A stretch of DNA of 64,000 nt from Pterobdella sp. o SKG-2022 (lineage: Eukaryota > Annelida > Clitellata > Hirudinida > Piscicolidae), in assembly GCA_964035795.1 (NCBI GenBank), contig OZ038326.1, positions 276,784 to 340,783 of the forward strand. Reading direction: 5' to 3'. The number at the start of each line of letters is the position of its first letter. The stretch's first letter is position 1. A model generated the notes under the pieces. The model was not told where the DNA came from. It saw nothing but the letters and a program-made list of their open reading frames with translations, and searched no databases. A program made the translations under genes and the position numbers. Positions 1-14,800 of the stretch are shown here, in pieces.

Positions 1-1
1 G

Positions 2-3000
2 AGGGAGATAGAGTGCTCACCCACATCCAAACAGTTACAACTGCCCTTGAAGCAGGTTCACCTTGAGTTCAATGTCGATTTGATGATGATGAAGATTAGG
101 GGTGATACTAATTCATAATATAAATAAAAAAATTACTCAAAATAATAATAATAATGAAAATGAACCATGAATGCCCTCCTCATAGCACATGGCACGCACA
201 GTGGAAATTATCAAAAGAAACCTTTTTATTCTCTTGACTGATGATGGGTCTGTGTTTATTTTTTGATTGATAAGTGCATGCTATCAAATCCCGTTTCATC
301 GAGGGTGGCCAGATTTACTCTGTTAAAAAACAATCTTCACATTTTTATTTTTAAACTTTAATTCTTCATACCTAAAGCATTTTATCATTTCAGATCGGCT
401 TTATTGTCAAATACCTCACAGCATCAAAACCACCACCACCCTCATCAAGGTCATTGTACCTGTGTAAGAATGGCCAGTTCAACTTGCTCCGAAACCTCTG
501 CCACTACCAGTCCTACAGTGTGATGCAATGCAACAGCCATCACACACATCATGATGAGGCCACTCAGGTGTTGTTTGCCGCTGTTGGTAACATTAGAGGC
601 TCTCTAATCATTCTGAAAATCGATGGTTTGTAACAGCACTATAATTTTAATATTTACCTCACTATCATACTTGGTAACTGATAACACACTGTTCAATAGA
701 CTTGAACCAGGTGGAGGTACAGGCATACGAAGGGAAGGTGATGAGCATTCACTGGCTCTCTAGCCTTGCATTTCTCACTTGTGGGGTTGACGGCCGTCTT
801 GTATGTGTTTGTTGGGGGTGTGTTGGTGATGATGGTGGTTTTGGTGTCATGGTGGTGGTTTTGGTGTCATGGTGGTGGTTTTGGTGTCATGGTGGCGGGT
901 TTTGAAATCATGGTGTTTATATTGGTGTTGTTGTGGTGGTTTCACCATCATTCATTGCTTTTATACCCCCATTTTGATGGGGTTAGACGAAGTTTCCAGA
1001 AGATTTTAAATAAAAGTTGAATTTTGTAGTGATGATGAGAGTTTGAGAGGGTCTCTTAGGTAAATAGTTACCACACAAATGCAATTTTTTAGACGATGTG
1101 GGAAGTCACGCTAGGGAGTCATAATGACAGCCAATCAGAAGACAGCATCACCAGTTCAGGTCAAACATTCAGTTTAAAAAAGATCAAGTCATACATTCTG
1201 CCCCCGTCAAGCAAGAGGGTGGTGACGGGGTGTTGTGTGACGTTTGCCATGAGTCTGACGTCAAAAGAGGAAGCTAGCCCGAAGTTGATGTGTGGGGATG
1301 CAACCGGGTCTATATACTTCTATGAGCTTGGAGTTAGTAGTGTTTGTGTGATGGGAGGGGGGGATTGGATGTTGGAATAATATTCCATAGGTCGTAATTT
1401 ATTAAAAAAATGTATTTTTAGAACGGCAATGAAAAGCCAATAAGAAAAGAGAAGAGAGTGATGGGTGAATTGGGAGTGACGTGGATAGGTGTGATTGGTC
1501 GAGAGGTGTATTGCTGCGGCAGAGAGGGGTGTGTCAGAGTTTATGGTGATGGTGGCATAGTGTGGTCTATTCAGGTGCCAACAATAATTAAATTGAATAA
1601 TAACAAATGTCACTTATAACATTAAAAAGTCCCATAGTTTCTACGATTCAAATAAATAGTTATTTTTTCGCAAGATTGAATTAACTTTCAAACAACAACA
1701 TGGAAGACTCCCAAGGGTTTTGATTGGCTGACCAGGGTGTTTCACGTGAGAGGTGACGTCATTATCTCAGGCTTTATCTCGGTCAATCATCCTTCCTTTG
1801 ACTTCTCGCTTGCCCACACTACATCCTTTACCCTTGCCATCCATCGTTTTCACTATTATCAAATAAACCTACCATATAATATTATCAAGTTAAACCATAA
1901 CATCCTCATTCTCATCATCATCATCTACATTCTCATCATCACCATCTTCATTCTCATCATCATCATCTTCATTCTCATCATCATCATCTTTATTCTCATC
2001 ATCATCTTCATCATCACCATCTTGTACCACACCAACCCTTCAGAACGAGTTTGTGTTGTACAACAAGAGAACGAACAGCTACCTTCTGAGATGTGATTGT
2101 GGTGGAGGTCATCGCAGCCACCATTTTTACCACGCATTAAAAGAACGCAGTCAGCCTGATTATGATGTCGATGTGCTGTGGTGCTGTTTGTTATTTGTGA
2201 AGAAGAGAAGTCTTGTGGTATTCGAGAGGGAGGTATCTCTGAGCACGTTGGTCGTCAAGGTGGTCATGCTGTTTTATAGTCTTTGTATGTATGAATATTT
2301 TTAGATTTAATGAAAATAATATCATATTTGTGATGAAGGGAAGCTTGCACGGAGTCCAGATACACTGTGTAGTGGGCATCAGACATGACACACATTCCTC
2401 ATGTACCTTGAGTCATCATTCCATTGATTTCATTATATTCTTGTAGACTCTATTTCATCTTATTTTTGCTCATAACTATCATATTTAATAATTAGGGTGA
2501 TGTTAATTAATAAAAATATAATAATAAGTTATTATATCAATGATTTATATAAATAATAATAACAGTGATGTTATTTATACTACTAATGAATGACGTATGA
2601 AGATGTGGATGAAGTCCTACTGACTGGAGCAGAGGATGGAACCATTGGCCAATCATGTGTCAGATGTATGCTTGCCATTAAATCATTAATAGAATATATA
2701 TCGTTTCAAAAATAATTACAGTATTTTTATTTTTATTATTTCATAATTGAAGCCAGTTGCCATGAACATGACCTTAGGGAGAGTCACGTGACAATTTCCT
2801 GTTGTCTGAAGACTCACAGGGGCGGAGTCAAAAGCATCAAAGCTATTTATTATGGTCATATCCAATACTAAAATCTACTTTCATTGGTCCATATATATAA
2901 TTATTTAGTTTTATCGGCTGGTATAAATAGAGATTTTGATTGGTTGCTCGAATATGCTCATGTTAAGTGATGACGTCACTTTTGCAGGGAAGGACAGGAT

Positions 3001-5112
3001 GTGGTTGTTCACTGTGGGTGGTGATGGTGTGCTGAAGGCTTGGAAGCTGGAGGTTGTCAAGAAGAATAATAATAATACTGGTGATGATAAAAAAGAAAAA
3101 ATAGGTGCTAATAATGAAAAAAAAAATAGTGAAATTGAAAAAGTTGATAAAGAAATCAACACAAAAGTAGGTCAGAAGGAAGAACAAGATAACCAATATG
3201 ACAGTCGCTTGCAATTGGTCAGCGAAAACAGTCTTTCAGAAGATTCGAAGAAGTGTAGGAAGCCGTGGAAACAGCACCACTGTGATTTATCACTGGAAAC
3301 AAGATACACGTGTATGGATGTTGTGTTTGTGTGCGTTTGTGGTGAGCTGGTGCTGCGGGAAGATGCGTGTGGAGGATCGTGCAGTGATGGCGGTCGTGTT
3401 AATGTTTTTATCGTTGTGGGATGCTCGCTTGGATTCGTTAGGTGAGTTATAAATAGCTTGGATGGTTATAAATAGATTTTGTGTTTATAAATAGATTTTT
3501 ATAACTTTAAATATAGTTTATAAGGTATTTATCATTCTATCAGCTGCCCACCAACCACTGCGACACTATGCAGTGCAAAATAGAATGTAAAATATTTGCA
3601 ATGTTGATCACGTGTTCTTTTGTATAGTTTCCATCATCATTCTTTTTCAACATTCATGAATTTTGCCCCTCATGTCGGCATTTAATTTACAAACTTTATG
3701 AATTTACTTTTAAACTTGAAAATATTCACTTATGATCTTATTTTTTAGAATTGCTTCTGATGACATAACTGTATCAAACCATACCATCATCATTATTACA
3801 ATCTCACCAAAATACAAAAAAACTTCATCTTTTCAGAATATTCTTCTTCGACGGGACAAAACTTCACAGAGTAGCAGCATCCGACTTCCACTCAAAATGC
3901 CTTCTCCAAGTTAAAAAATTCACTGCAAGTGGCCAACACTGGCTTGCCTCCACTGCCACAGATGGTGTCGTCAGTATATGGAACCTGGAGGAGTTGATAG
4001 AAGGATTCTTGAGGGTTGATAAACAAGGTTTAGTGGCTGAGGGGGTGAGGGGGTCTGGAGATTGTGGGGCACTCACCAGAGAAGAGCAGGAGATTGTTTG
4101 GAGTCCCTCATGTCACACCAGAGTCCACCTTTCTGGAATCAATTCCATCGATGTCTCTCTTGGTCCGTGTTTCGATATTGTTGTCTTTGTTCATTATTAT
4201 TACTTCTTTGTTGCTTTTATGTATTCTTCTTTTATATTGTTGCTTCAAATATTACTGTTATTCTTTCAAATTATTTGATTTTTTAATGATTTTCTCATCA
4301 CCCTTCCAGACCACAAACCCTTAATAGTGACAGGAGGGGACGATAGTAGCATCAATTTTAGTGTTTTTGATGCGCAAAATTCGACAGTTTCCTTTATTTC
4401 ATCCTTTCCCAAATCCCACTCTTCCCAAATCACTGGTAAGATTTATCATCTTCTATTTGATCAGATGGGTGTTTTTTTATCTATCATTCATTCTATCAAT
4501 ACTAAGCTTGATAATATTACTACAACTACTAGTATTACTACTAATAATAATAATAATAACTTATTGCTTTCATGAAGGTCTCAAGTTATTGAGCAGAAGC
4601 CTCATGCTGTCCTGCTCAGTCGATCAAAGACTCACTATGTGGTCCATCTCTGCTTCTCAGGGGGTGCAATAATAAGAATAATAATAAGATAACTAATAAT
4701 AAAAAAAATGATAAAATAACTTATAATAGACATAATAAAAATGATAGTTTATATGGGTCGTTGTTTCAAAAATTAAATTTAGCTGCTTAATAAATTTTTA
4801 GAAGCTGAAACGATTGAAGTGTGTTGTGTTGGACGTGAGTGATATTTCACACATGCATACGACACAAACATCTCAGTATGTATTATATAATAACGTCTTC
4901 AAACATTTTTTGTGTTGATCACTGTTGGCTGTGTATTGGATAATGAATTTAGCTGGCGGTTTATAAGTTTTCACTTGTTATATACATGAAAATGCTGTTA
5001 GCAATTCCATTGTTATACATGAATTTAACTGATGGTTAAATGTTGAAGGCAAGATTGTGTTGTGTTTGTGGTGGGCAATGGACTGCAACGAGTCAGTTTG
5101 AAGCTGCCATGA
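2..5112 (+). CDS. WDR6: WDR6-like WD40 protein, 3' portion (5' end outside window)
   Basis: WDR6 is a large WD40 protein that partners the FTSJ1/Trm7 methyltransferase in 2'-O-methylation of tRNA wobble bases (family knowledge). Exons read: possibly 2-55, then 394-625, 700-800, 1093-1332, 1422-1574, about 1707-1781, 2044-2232, 2339-2402, 2603-2656, an uncertain one near 2815-2850, 2988-3441, 3837-4162, 4310-4435, 4578-4663, 4802-4875 and 5049-5112 (TGA). Most joins keep phase. Family signatures seen: CGDATGSIYFYEL, CDCGGGHRS, LHGVQIHC, VLLTGAEDGTI, ETRYTCMDV, HLSGINSIDV, LIVTGGDDSSI and LLSRSLMLSCSVDQRLTMWS. An AATAAA lies at 5150-5155. The exon at 2988-3441 holds a Lys/Asn-rich linker (about 3055-3200) not expected in a propeller blade. 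The N-terminal propeller is upstream of the window. Identification is strong; individual exon edges near 1.7-2.9 kb are less certain. Confidence 0.85.
832..893. repeat. 20-bp minisatellite, about 3 copies, WDR6 intron
   Basis: Three consecutive near-identical copies of ggtggtggttttggtgtcat lie directly after the WDR6 donor site at 801. Confidence 0.8.
1905..2026. repeat. (TCA)n-rich imperfect repeat, WDR6 intron
   Basis: Units of the form ttcattctcatcatcatcatc repeat about five times just upstream of the acceptor at 2043. The pyrimidine-rich repeat may serve as the acceptor's polypyrimidine tract (inference). Confidence 0.75.
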
Positions 5113-5898
5113 AGTTCAAATCTCTGCCTTTTCTTTTTGTCAAATTATTAATAAATCCGGTAAATTTTTGTGCAAAAAATTATCGAAATTTTTTTTTATA
5201 AAAAAATTTAATTTTGAATAAAATCACCGATATTTATTAAAACGTTTGCAAAGACTAGATTGTTTGAATTGTCAAATAGTAAGCTTTCGAAGGGAAGATA
5301 TCAAAAAGACATTAACACTCAACGTAATATTCACAAACATTGGAATGAAAATAATCCTATTTCCTATAATGTCACATGTTTTCGTTGATGATGAACGTCT
5401 GAAGAAATTTCAAATGCAGTCCTACAACGGTTATGTATCTACCTTGGAGACAAGTGGTTTCAGTGCAACAATGGCGGTTTCGAATGTTTATAACCCGGAA
5501 GTTTGACAACACACATTTTAAGTTTTATGATACATGCTACACATAGTACTTTACTCATGCAGCTAGTAGAGTTCTATCATTTAATATTCTCACTATATAT
5601 GTATGTAAAGTTTATCAACAATGCTGTTATAAATTGAGATAATGGCGGTAAACTTTTAAATTTCAAGTAAGAGCAGTTGCAAATAACTTGAAATTCTAAA
5701 GCAGTTCAGAAGCTTCCGTAAGTTTGAATCAAGCATGGAACATCGTAACAAGATACCACAATATATATACCTACATGTACACGCAATATTGATTAATGAG
5801 CACAAGTTAACCAATCTATGAAGCGCCAACGACACCAAGTTTCTTTGACAAAAATGTTGTACTGACGTTTCACGATGTCTACAATAAAATATAACAAC
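5113..5898. other. Tail-to-tail intergenic spacer WDR6 / IA-2
   Basis: The spacer holds the WDR6 poly(A) signal AATAAA at 5150-5155. It also contains an open stretch of 86 codons at 5246-5506 (+) with no recognisable domain or splice context; I do not call it a gene. Nothing else is seen. Confidence 0.5.
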
Positions 5899-8800
5899 TT
5901 AACGAGTGTTCAACGAGTTCCGAACTTCGTCTGCTATGGCTGTCAACGCATACTCAAACTGATCCTGAGTGAAAGATTTTCGGTTTGGTGGTGTGAATTG
6001 AGGGGGGTTGTGTGGCTTAAAAGTTCAAATTGGCTTTCATAACAGTCTTTAAAATTAAATATTAGTTGAATCTTTTAAAATTCAAAACTGCTTCAGCAAA
6101 AATAACCTTTCATGTTGAGGGCACATCTAATTACAGACCGATAAGTATGCACTCAAAACAAACTAATTAATTAAGTAAACATTTATACTTAATTTTTCAT
6201 TGAATCAAACCTTTGTGCGTATAAGGTTGATTCTTTGGTCTCTCAGGTGCTCCAGGCCTGCTGCTATGTTGATCTCCTTGGCTCCTGCAATAAAAATACC
6301 ACATCGTGAATAAAATATTCGAACAAAAACATTTTTCGAAGTTTGTTTAATATTTGAGACCTTTTTTGAGTCGGTTTAAAGTCATGTCAATGAGACAATA
6401 AGTTCCCGATCGTCCTGCCCCGTCGCTGTCAATCATTATTATTTGGCTTGTATGGTGGGTGAGTTGGATTGGTTTTAGCCTCAGATGTGAGAAATAATTG
6501 GAAATGCATCAAATGAGTGTTTAGCAGCACAACTATTTAAGCCATAAGTAAGAAGTAGTGACGGAAAGAGAAAAGACTTCAGAAGGGCCACTCACCCGCA
6601 ATGCACTACAATCGGAGATACTTTGCTTCTATATGATTTGTTCACTTTTCTGTGTGTGTGTTTGTGTGTTTTTTGCACGTGATTGTATGTTTGTGGCACG
6701 TGTTTAAGATGTTAAAAAATGGAATTCGATAAAAATAACTGAAAATAAGACGAACCTCCTGAAGTCGAGAATGACTTTTGTGGTGGGAGGAACAGAAAGA
6801 GAAGGCCAGCTAGTCAGATGAAACTGAGTCACTGTGCGGGTTTCAGACGTTTGTAAACACCTGAGAGGGTTGTTATTAATTCTTATGATATTATTGATTT
6901 ATTATGATATTATTATAATTATTATTATTTTTTTGAATTCTCAATTTTTTATGCTCTTAAGTTTATTAATATAAAATAGTTGAGCAAAAAAACTGATTTA
7001 ACTAATCTTGAAAAAACTCGAGTTGGGAAATTTTTTTGAAAATATTTCAAAGTTTGAAATTACTTGGCAACTAAATTTCGAACGACAAAGTCTTCACTTA
7101 AAACGTGCTCTGAAATCAGTTGAACCTGGAATAGATTTCAATTTGCAAAATTAAAAAAGCCTCCGGGATTGATGGAAACTTCACTGGAAAACTTTGAGAG
7201 TTTAAAATAATTTATACATACTTAAAAAACAGTGCAAGCACTTTTGGATTTGAAAGCTCTAATACGAAAATATCTCACAATTTTACGCTCTATGCTAACA
7301 ACAAATAATCTACAACAACATCGACAACACCACACCAACAACACCAAGACCCACCACCACCACCAAAATCACACCAGCACCAACATCACCACCACACCAG
7401 CACCAAAACACCAAGACCCACCAGCACAAGCACCAAGACACACCTCGTAGATATGGTACAACTCACTGCCTTCCTCAGGCCAGTAACGATGGCAGTTGGG
7501 TGTAGAGTTCTCGTTGAGTCTGGTCAGATTCACTATCACCACGCTGTTCTGCTCCCATACCATCTGTTCCATGAAGGTTTAATAATAACAACAATAATAG
7601 AACTAATAATAACAATAAAAATGGAAACAAAAATTAAAATAATAACAATGAAAATTAATAATGCAAATAATAATCCTGTTTGACCTGCCAGAAGTCAGCG
7701 ACAGTGTGGGGTAGAGGTCCTTGGGTGATGATGTAGGTGGGGTTACGAGGGTCATTGTCAATCTGCAGTCAATCAGCGTTCATAATGATTAGCATTGATT
7801 TTTTGCAATTTTGATAATGATTATAATTCATAATCACACTACATCCCACCAAACTTCACCAACACCCAACCAACTCCTCTAAACCTTCATCACTACACCA
7901 CATCCCACCAAACTTCACCAACACCCAACCAACTCCCCTAAACCTTCATCACTACACCACATCCCACCAACTAATCACATCCACCCACTTCTACCACACC
8001 CCTACCCAATCACACCACACCACACCCCCACCCACAATGTAATTAGCATTGATGTATTCTGAGCCTGAAACGTTGTTGCTGGGATTTAGTCTCACCCTCG
8101 TATGCTCGTCTGTTGTGACGTAGTGAAAGCTATTCTTAGGACTTTAACATAACGGAGTGTTTAAAGCCGGCTTTTATTACATCCTTATGAACCGGTGATG
8201 AAATGTGTTTAGGTTTTGTGGAGGGCCGGTGATTGAAAATTACGGCAGTGTAAACAAGCATTGAGACGCACAAGACGGAATATGGAGATGCGATACAGTA
8301 GTAACAACAACGTTATAAGCATTTTTAACAATAATATAGACTGGAAACGTTGTTTGAAGTGATATCACTGTTCTATGTTCATGTCTGTGGTTTTGTTTAC
8401 AAAAAGTTCAGTGGTTTTGGGAAACAGAGCGGGTGTGGGTATGCTCTAATATAAAGTTCTTGTATTTAAAATGCCACCATTTCACGGTGTATATTAAGGA
8501 GGGAGAAAATGAGATGAACTTGTGAAGATGCGTTTAGAGCGATGAATGCGAGCTTTAATAAGATTTCATGGCTGTTTTGACGTGGTAATTAGCTTCGAAT
8601 GAAACACATGCTGAGAATGGAGAGTTTAAAGAAATTTTTGAAAAAGTAGATTATTTTGATAAAAAAATTGAAATAAAAATGGGAAGCAATCAAATATTAA
8701 AATTAAAGCATAAAATACTCACAGAGTGAGCCAAAAAAAAATACTATATAAATCTATATAACTAATCGAAGCTATTCAATTCTTTGGTGATAATCATAAA

Positions 8801-11800
8801 AGTGAACTCCCACGCACAGGGCATGATGTCTGTACATCTATTCTTGCGCATATTGGCTGGTTCAATGGCTGCCACTATGGAGCAAGGTTCAGGATCGTTG
8901 TTTGTCAGTTCATCCCATTCGTTCTTCAGCCTTTCCTTGTCTTTCAGATGTTCTTCCATGTACGACTGTGGGAAGGTTGCGGTGGAAGGACTGCTTGCAG
9001 ATAGTTTGATGATTATAATGTGTTTATATTGTATTTTATTGTGCATTCTTGTAGTGTGCCACATAATTTTTTATTTATCATGCAGTATTTTGTATAATAT
9101 TGTGTTTTATATTATTAAGTTTTATTGCATTGAATATTATCTCAATATATTTCATGGTATCACTAACGAGGATAAGATGTCCAGTAGACACATCAAGACT
9201 GGTGGGGCATGGCTCTTCGGTCCAAGAAGAAGACGAGCTGATGGGAAGTGTTGTAGTGGTTAGTTGCTGTGAAGATGTTGTGCTATGGCTTGGAATGGTA
9301 CTTATATATTAGTTTCTTATTGTGATTACGATAGAGTTAGTATGAACATCTCCATACTAAAATCTAAACGAAATAACTAGACGAGAGTGCCTTAAACTCA
9401 GAGGAATGGACACGATGACCTGTGTTTCATGGGTTATCACATGAATGGAATGGTTTTGAAGAGCTTCAACATGAGAGCTTAGAAATATGTGATGAAAATT
9501 TTCAAAACTGAAGTTCACTTTTGAAGTTTTTCTCATGAATATTAATGATATTGGCCATAATAATTATGAGTGAGTTCCATTTACTTTTCGTGGAACAAAC
9601 CATCAGAGATAAATATTTTTAACTTGAATAACTTGAGAAGAATTTGTTTTGCAAAAAGTTAAAACTTTAATTTTGGTTTTCTAGTTTCCAATTTTAGTTT
9701 TTTTCACAAATCGTTTCATTAATAAATAAATTTTGAACTTCCCATCAAGCTTGCAAACCAAACGAATATTTTAAAAAATGCTCAAACTGAACTTTTTCTG
9801 TGTCTATTGCATTGTTTCCATCAAACCGCCAAGTTATTTGCTATTATAATCATAACAGTTGTAACTTACATCACCACTATAAGCGCACTCATTCTTATAT
9901 ATTAACATCACTATAGCCACAATAATCATCACACACCCCCAATCGCATCAACCTCCCTATCAAGAACCTGTTAGTTGATGGAGTGCGCACAGGTCTGTTG
10001 GATCGATGGGTGGTGGGAGAGTAAAAGGAGTTCTCGCTCTGTATGCCACTGTTGTGACAGCCTAGAGGGGGGGTCAAGGGTGAGTCCATGGTCTTCTCAC
10101 TTATGTTCGATTGGCGATGATGCCGAAACAGGTTCTGTTGCATGGATGTTTTTGTGAGGCTTGATTTATGGATGTTGTTTATAATAACTTTTAATTCTCT
10201 GTTTTAAAAGACTTCGCTTGAATTTTCATGGTATGAGTTTGTGAGTGGTTGAAACAATGCTTGAAAACACACGACTCAAGTCAGATTGGTCTGCTGCAGA
10301 AAATAATCTTTCAAAAACGTTTAAAGCCTTTCTTAATCTTGTCATGCTTTTGTGTTTTATCACATTAAATTCGCAATAATAAAGAAATATATTCCAAAAA
10401 ATTTGTCTATATAATTTTTTTTTTCACTTTTTAGATTAATTTGCATTGTTTCTGAACAAAAATGAGGAATTTCGAAATAGAAATCAGATTGGCGCGCAAG
10501 ATTAAAATTTTCACAAAAATGATTAAAATTGCTCCAAAATGAAACCATTTTAAATGCTCATTTCAAAATGGTGGTGTGACACATGAGCGAAAATATAGCT
10601 TAATTATCTCTTGAAATACCAACTTTTCAAAGACGCCTTAATTTCCTTCCAATAATTACTCTTTAAGAATCCTAACGTTTCATTATAATGCTAAACTTAC
10701 CTTGAATTATACCTACTTCTGCTTTCTCAAAACATATAACAACCCTCATAAACCTACATGAAAACTCCAAACCCTTGAAATATTCCCACCTGGTAGTCCC
10801 CACTTGACTCTCCCCTTCCCTTGTTCACCCATTTCAAAAACTTCTCCTGAAACTTAGCTCTCCTCTTCACAAAGTACAGCACCACAGCCAGAAAAGTGGC
10901 CATAACAATGAAGCCACATAAGATGTACATGGTGACGAAGTACTTTTGACGGCTTCTATGCAGATGGGACTTTTCAAGCACATCTGTTCTGACCGCCTCT
11001 TTTGAAAACACTTTGTGTTTTGAGTTATGAAAGTATAATGAAATCATTAAATTTTGTGAGTAGTGCTTTGAAAATGTAGTGTAATTTTTTGTAATCTGGT
11101 CGTTTATCTTGATTGGATTCACCGTCATACAACAGAAACGCCCTTATGACCGCCATAACCACTTACCGACACATAAGAGATCAATGCGCCAATAAAGTTA
11201 TTAATATGCACAAAAATATGGAAAATAATTATTGATTATAATAATATGGAACTCGAACCTGGGGGAGGGTCAGGAATGGAGTAGAAAGACTTGTAGAAAG
11301 CTCTGGTAGAAGGCTTGTAGAAGTGGAAGTTGCCGATAGTGACGGCAGGTTCGGGGGGAAGAGAGGATAGCTGCAGAAGTTCCATTTCGTACCTTAGTGG
11401 TGTTTGAGTGGGGTGTGAAAAAAGGGTATATAAAGTGGTTCTAATTGAATAGAAAGAAAGGATGTGTGCTTCAACGCAGTTAATGTGTTTTCCTAACTGC
11501 GATGGTGCGATGTTGAAGTTTATCGTCTGGGTCCTACCTGTGTGAGCTTGTTAGCTTTGAACACACATCATCGTGTTTTATACTTTGCAATTTTCACTAA
11601 AACTTTTATGTTGGCTGCAAAAAGTTTCGAGTTTATTGTGAAAATAATAATAAGCAATGGTTCCAGATGTTAAAATGGTGGATAATTTAAACTCCACTTC
11701 AATACATCTACAAGCCTCATCATTGAGTTTTTAAACAAAAACATAAAACTCGTTACAGCTAAGTAAAAATTTTCAATTTTCGTTTTTCTCACAATTGTTT

Positions 11801-14800
11801 TCCAAAAGTTAATTATTTGAAAACCCAACACATTTTAAGCATGGATTTTCGTCATGAAACTTGTGGGAAAGCACAATATAACCGACCTGTTTGAGTGGTT
11901 TTTGTCATTCGGCCCTGTGTGTTGACCAGGAATTTATTTAAGGAATTTGGAAGTAATAAAAATGTTTTAAATTCTAAGATGAATTTTTATTTTAAGCAGT
12001 TAAGCAAATATAAATCCATGCGAAATTATAAAGATGTGTATTGAAAGGTCTTGCAAAATAATCTTCAAACAATTGGTTAAGTGAGTTTGAATCACGAAAA
12101 GCTGTGTTGCTCAGTTGATTAAAGTTTTTGATTTGAATTATTTTGATAAATATTTTACAAATCTATTTGAAATGATTGAAAATGACTTACCTGCCTGCGG
12201 GAAATTGACGCTGACCTGCGTGTTTGGCAGGGCTTCCTTATCCACACTGCTCCCTGTTGTAAATTTAATTCTCTAAAATAGAATATTACTTCAAAAGAAC
12301 TGAAATATTTTTAAAATAAAATTATATTTCAAGGTAATGCACCTTGAGCGTTTTTATTTTATTCAAATGGAAGGTATTTTTGGATGAGCAAACACATGGC
12401 AAATAAATATTTGTCCAATTGAAAACTGTCAAACAAATTTGCTAATTGCGTTTTGACCGTCGCTTCTTTATGTATATTAATTTCTAAATTTTTGGTTCCA
12501 AAAACTTATTTTTTTATATTCACTTTTAAATGAAACTTATATATTTTTATGACGCTTGACAGGTACAATAACTTGAGTAATTTTTTTGGTTTTTGTGTTT
12601 TTTTTGAATATTCTCTTTTTGACATTTCTCGTGAGAAAAATTTACAGATATCATTTGAAACGTGCAGAACTTTGAAGCATAGAAATTTCAAAAATATTTT
12701 ATCTATGCTGAAACTTTTAAGAGACTAAACATGAATAACTTTAAAAACGCAGCATTACAAATTTAAAAAGCCTCATGATGGATATCAAGCAGATGTTAAA
12801 AATGTATAAAAACTGATAATGCAAAAATGACGTCAGACCACCTTTTAAAATGTTGTTTTCGATGTTCTCGATTTTTTTCTCATCCAGATCATTCACCGCC
12901 TCATACAGGTATTTTTCGGTTGGGCTCCTGCTGTTTGCGCCTTTTATCACGCTCCTTTCATCGTACACCTCTGCAGCAACTCCGTACTCGCTGACGTCAT
13001 TTTGAATCCGCTCATTCAACCTTCTCAACTTCTCTTCTTTGTTGCATTCTTCAGGGAAGTCAGGAGGCTTTTTTGAGACTTGTATCTGAGTCATGTAGTG
13101 CCTCAAGATGCATTGAACATAAGGACTCGTCCATGGATACTCGTAGGCTACGAGCAGACTTAAAATCTGTAAAGCAGAATTTGGAAGTCAATTAATATGG
13201 CGCCGAAAAAACTAAGGACGTTGCCTAGACACAAAGGATTGATAGCCTACTGCTTAAAATACCTGCTCCAGGTCGATAGCTTGCTCGACTGTGATGGAGA
13301 TGGGAGGAAACTTTTTCTCTGGAGGATCCTTGCAGATTCCGAACAGTGCGTCTGTTTTTGAAGTTTGGTGTTTCATGAGTATAAATTTATTATAAGTTTA
13401 AAAATGCATGATGATCAGGGTGGGCTTAGTAAAGATAAAAACTCATTACTTATATAGTTTTTTTTTTTGGCTCGACTTTAAAGTCGGCCTAAGTAGTAGT
13501 TTTGTCAGATTTTGAAGTTTAAAAACTGCAATGGAATCATCATCAAAATAAGCCATGACTTTGAAGTTTCACACGGTTAACAAGCTTTGACTCATGATTT
13601 TTTACAAGCCACAATCAAATGGATACATTGAAGAGCAATGTTTTTTAGATACAAGTATATTTTAAACAGCTGGAAGCACAAAGTCATAGAAGTTCGACTG
13701 CGGTCGACACGATGATGATGACTTGAAAATTTTACGAAAAGCTTTGTATCTTAATTAAAATTATTAGTTTTTCTAAAATACTCATCGATTTTATTTATTT
13801 TTATTCAAAACTTTCACATAAGTTTCAGTATAAATAAACTCAACTTTTGGCTTTTATGAAACGAACTAGGTGATTTTAGTTCACACGAAACCTCAGTACA
13901 CTTCTGCGGTGTACCTGGACACGCATGCAACTATTTTTAAAACCAGTCTGCGGCAAACTGATCAACCCAGCACCAATTAACTTGTTACCCATGAACTTTT
14001 AATTCTTAAGAAAGTAGGACAGCGTTTAATAATGACTTCAATTTGAAAGTTGCCTTAAAGTTGTTAAAGTTGACAGAAAAAAAACCTTTGGCAAGAAATA
14101 AGCTTTTTTTTAATGATTGATTTTTTTTTGCGCTTTTTATAATGAAAAAAAATTCAAAATAAATTCACAGAAAATCTTGAACAATTTGAAAATTTCTTCA
14201 TCGTTTTAAAATTTTAACAAGAAATGCCTTTAAATTGAAAAAAAATTTTCAAATTTAAGAGACAGTCTTTGAATTTTATTTCTTTTTTTTCTTTCATCGC
14301 TTCGTTTCATTTAAAGTCAATCACGATGAATTCAAACCGACCCATAACTCACGCTCCACCACACTCTGTGCAAGTCGACACAATGTCCATTTTCAAACTT
14401 TTACAAAACTTTTTTAAGCTTTCCAAAACTTCAGACCGACTCAAAATCTGATTTTAATACTTCTATAAGCCTACAATCTTTTAATAATTTAAATAAAAAC
14501 ACTTTTGAAAAAGTATTTTTTTGACAAATTTTAAACTCTTGTCACTTCCATCACAAACTTACTGCACTAATTAAAAAAAGTATTATTCCTGTCATTTCTA
14601 CTTTGCCAATAGAAGCAATATGGCGGACTCTTCATGAGGTGTGTTGAAGGTCAGTATTTAAATAGCTTAACTACATTTATGCCTCCAGACAATCTTTATA
14701 TCATAGATAGGGATCAAGGGTTTTTGATGCATTTGCTTTTTTTAACACGTGCTTCATTTCATTTGCACTCTTTCAAGACAAGGAATCTTGATTTGAAGGC

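Noticed and set aside
8784..9263. 159-codon plus-strand frame
   Set aside because: It runs antisense across two well-supported IA-2 exons (8965-8818 and 9282-9168) and is a shadow.
11259..11392. Alternative frame of this IA-2 exon giving a Ser/Thr/Pro-rich peptide
   Set aside because: That frame does not join in phase to the transmembrane exon at 10998, whereas the frame [15 protein letters not shown] does, although the latter leaves a one-base mismatch upstream.
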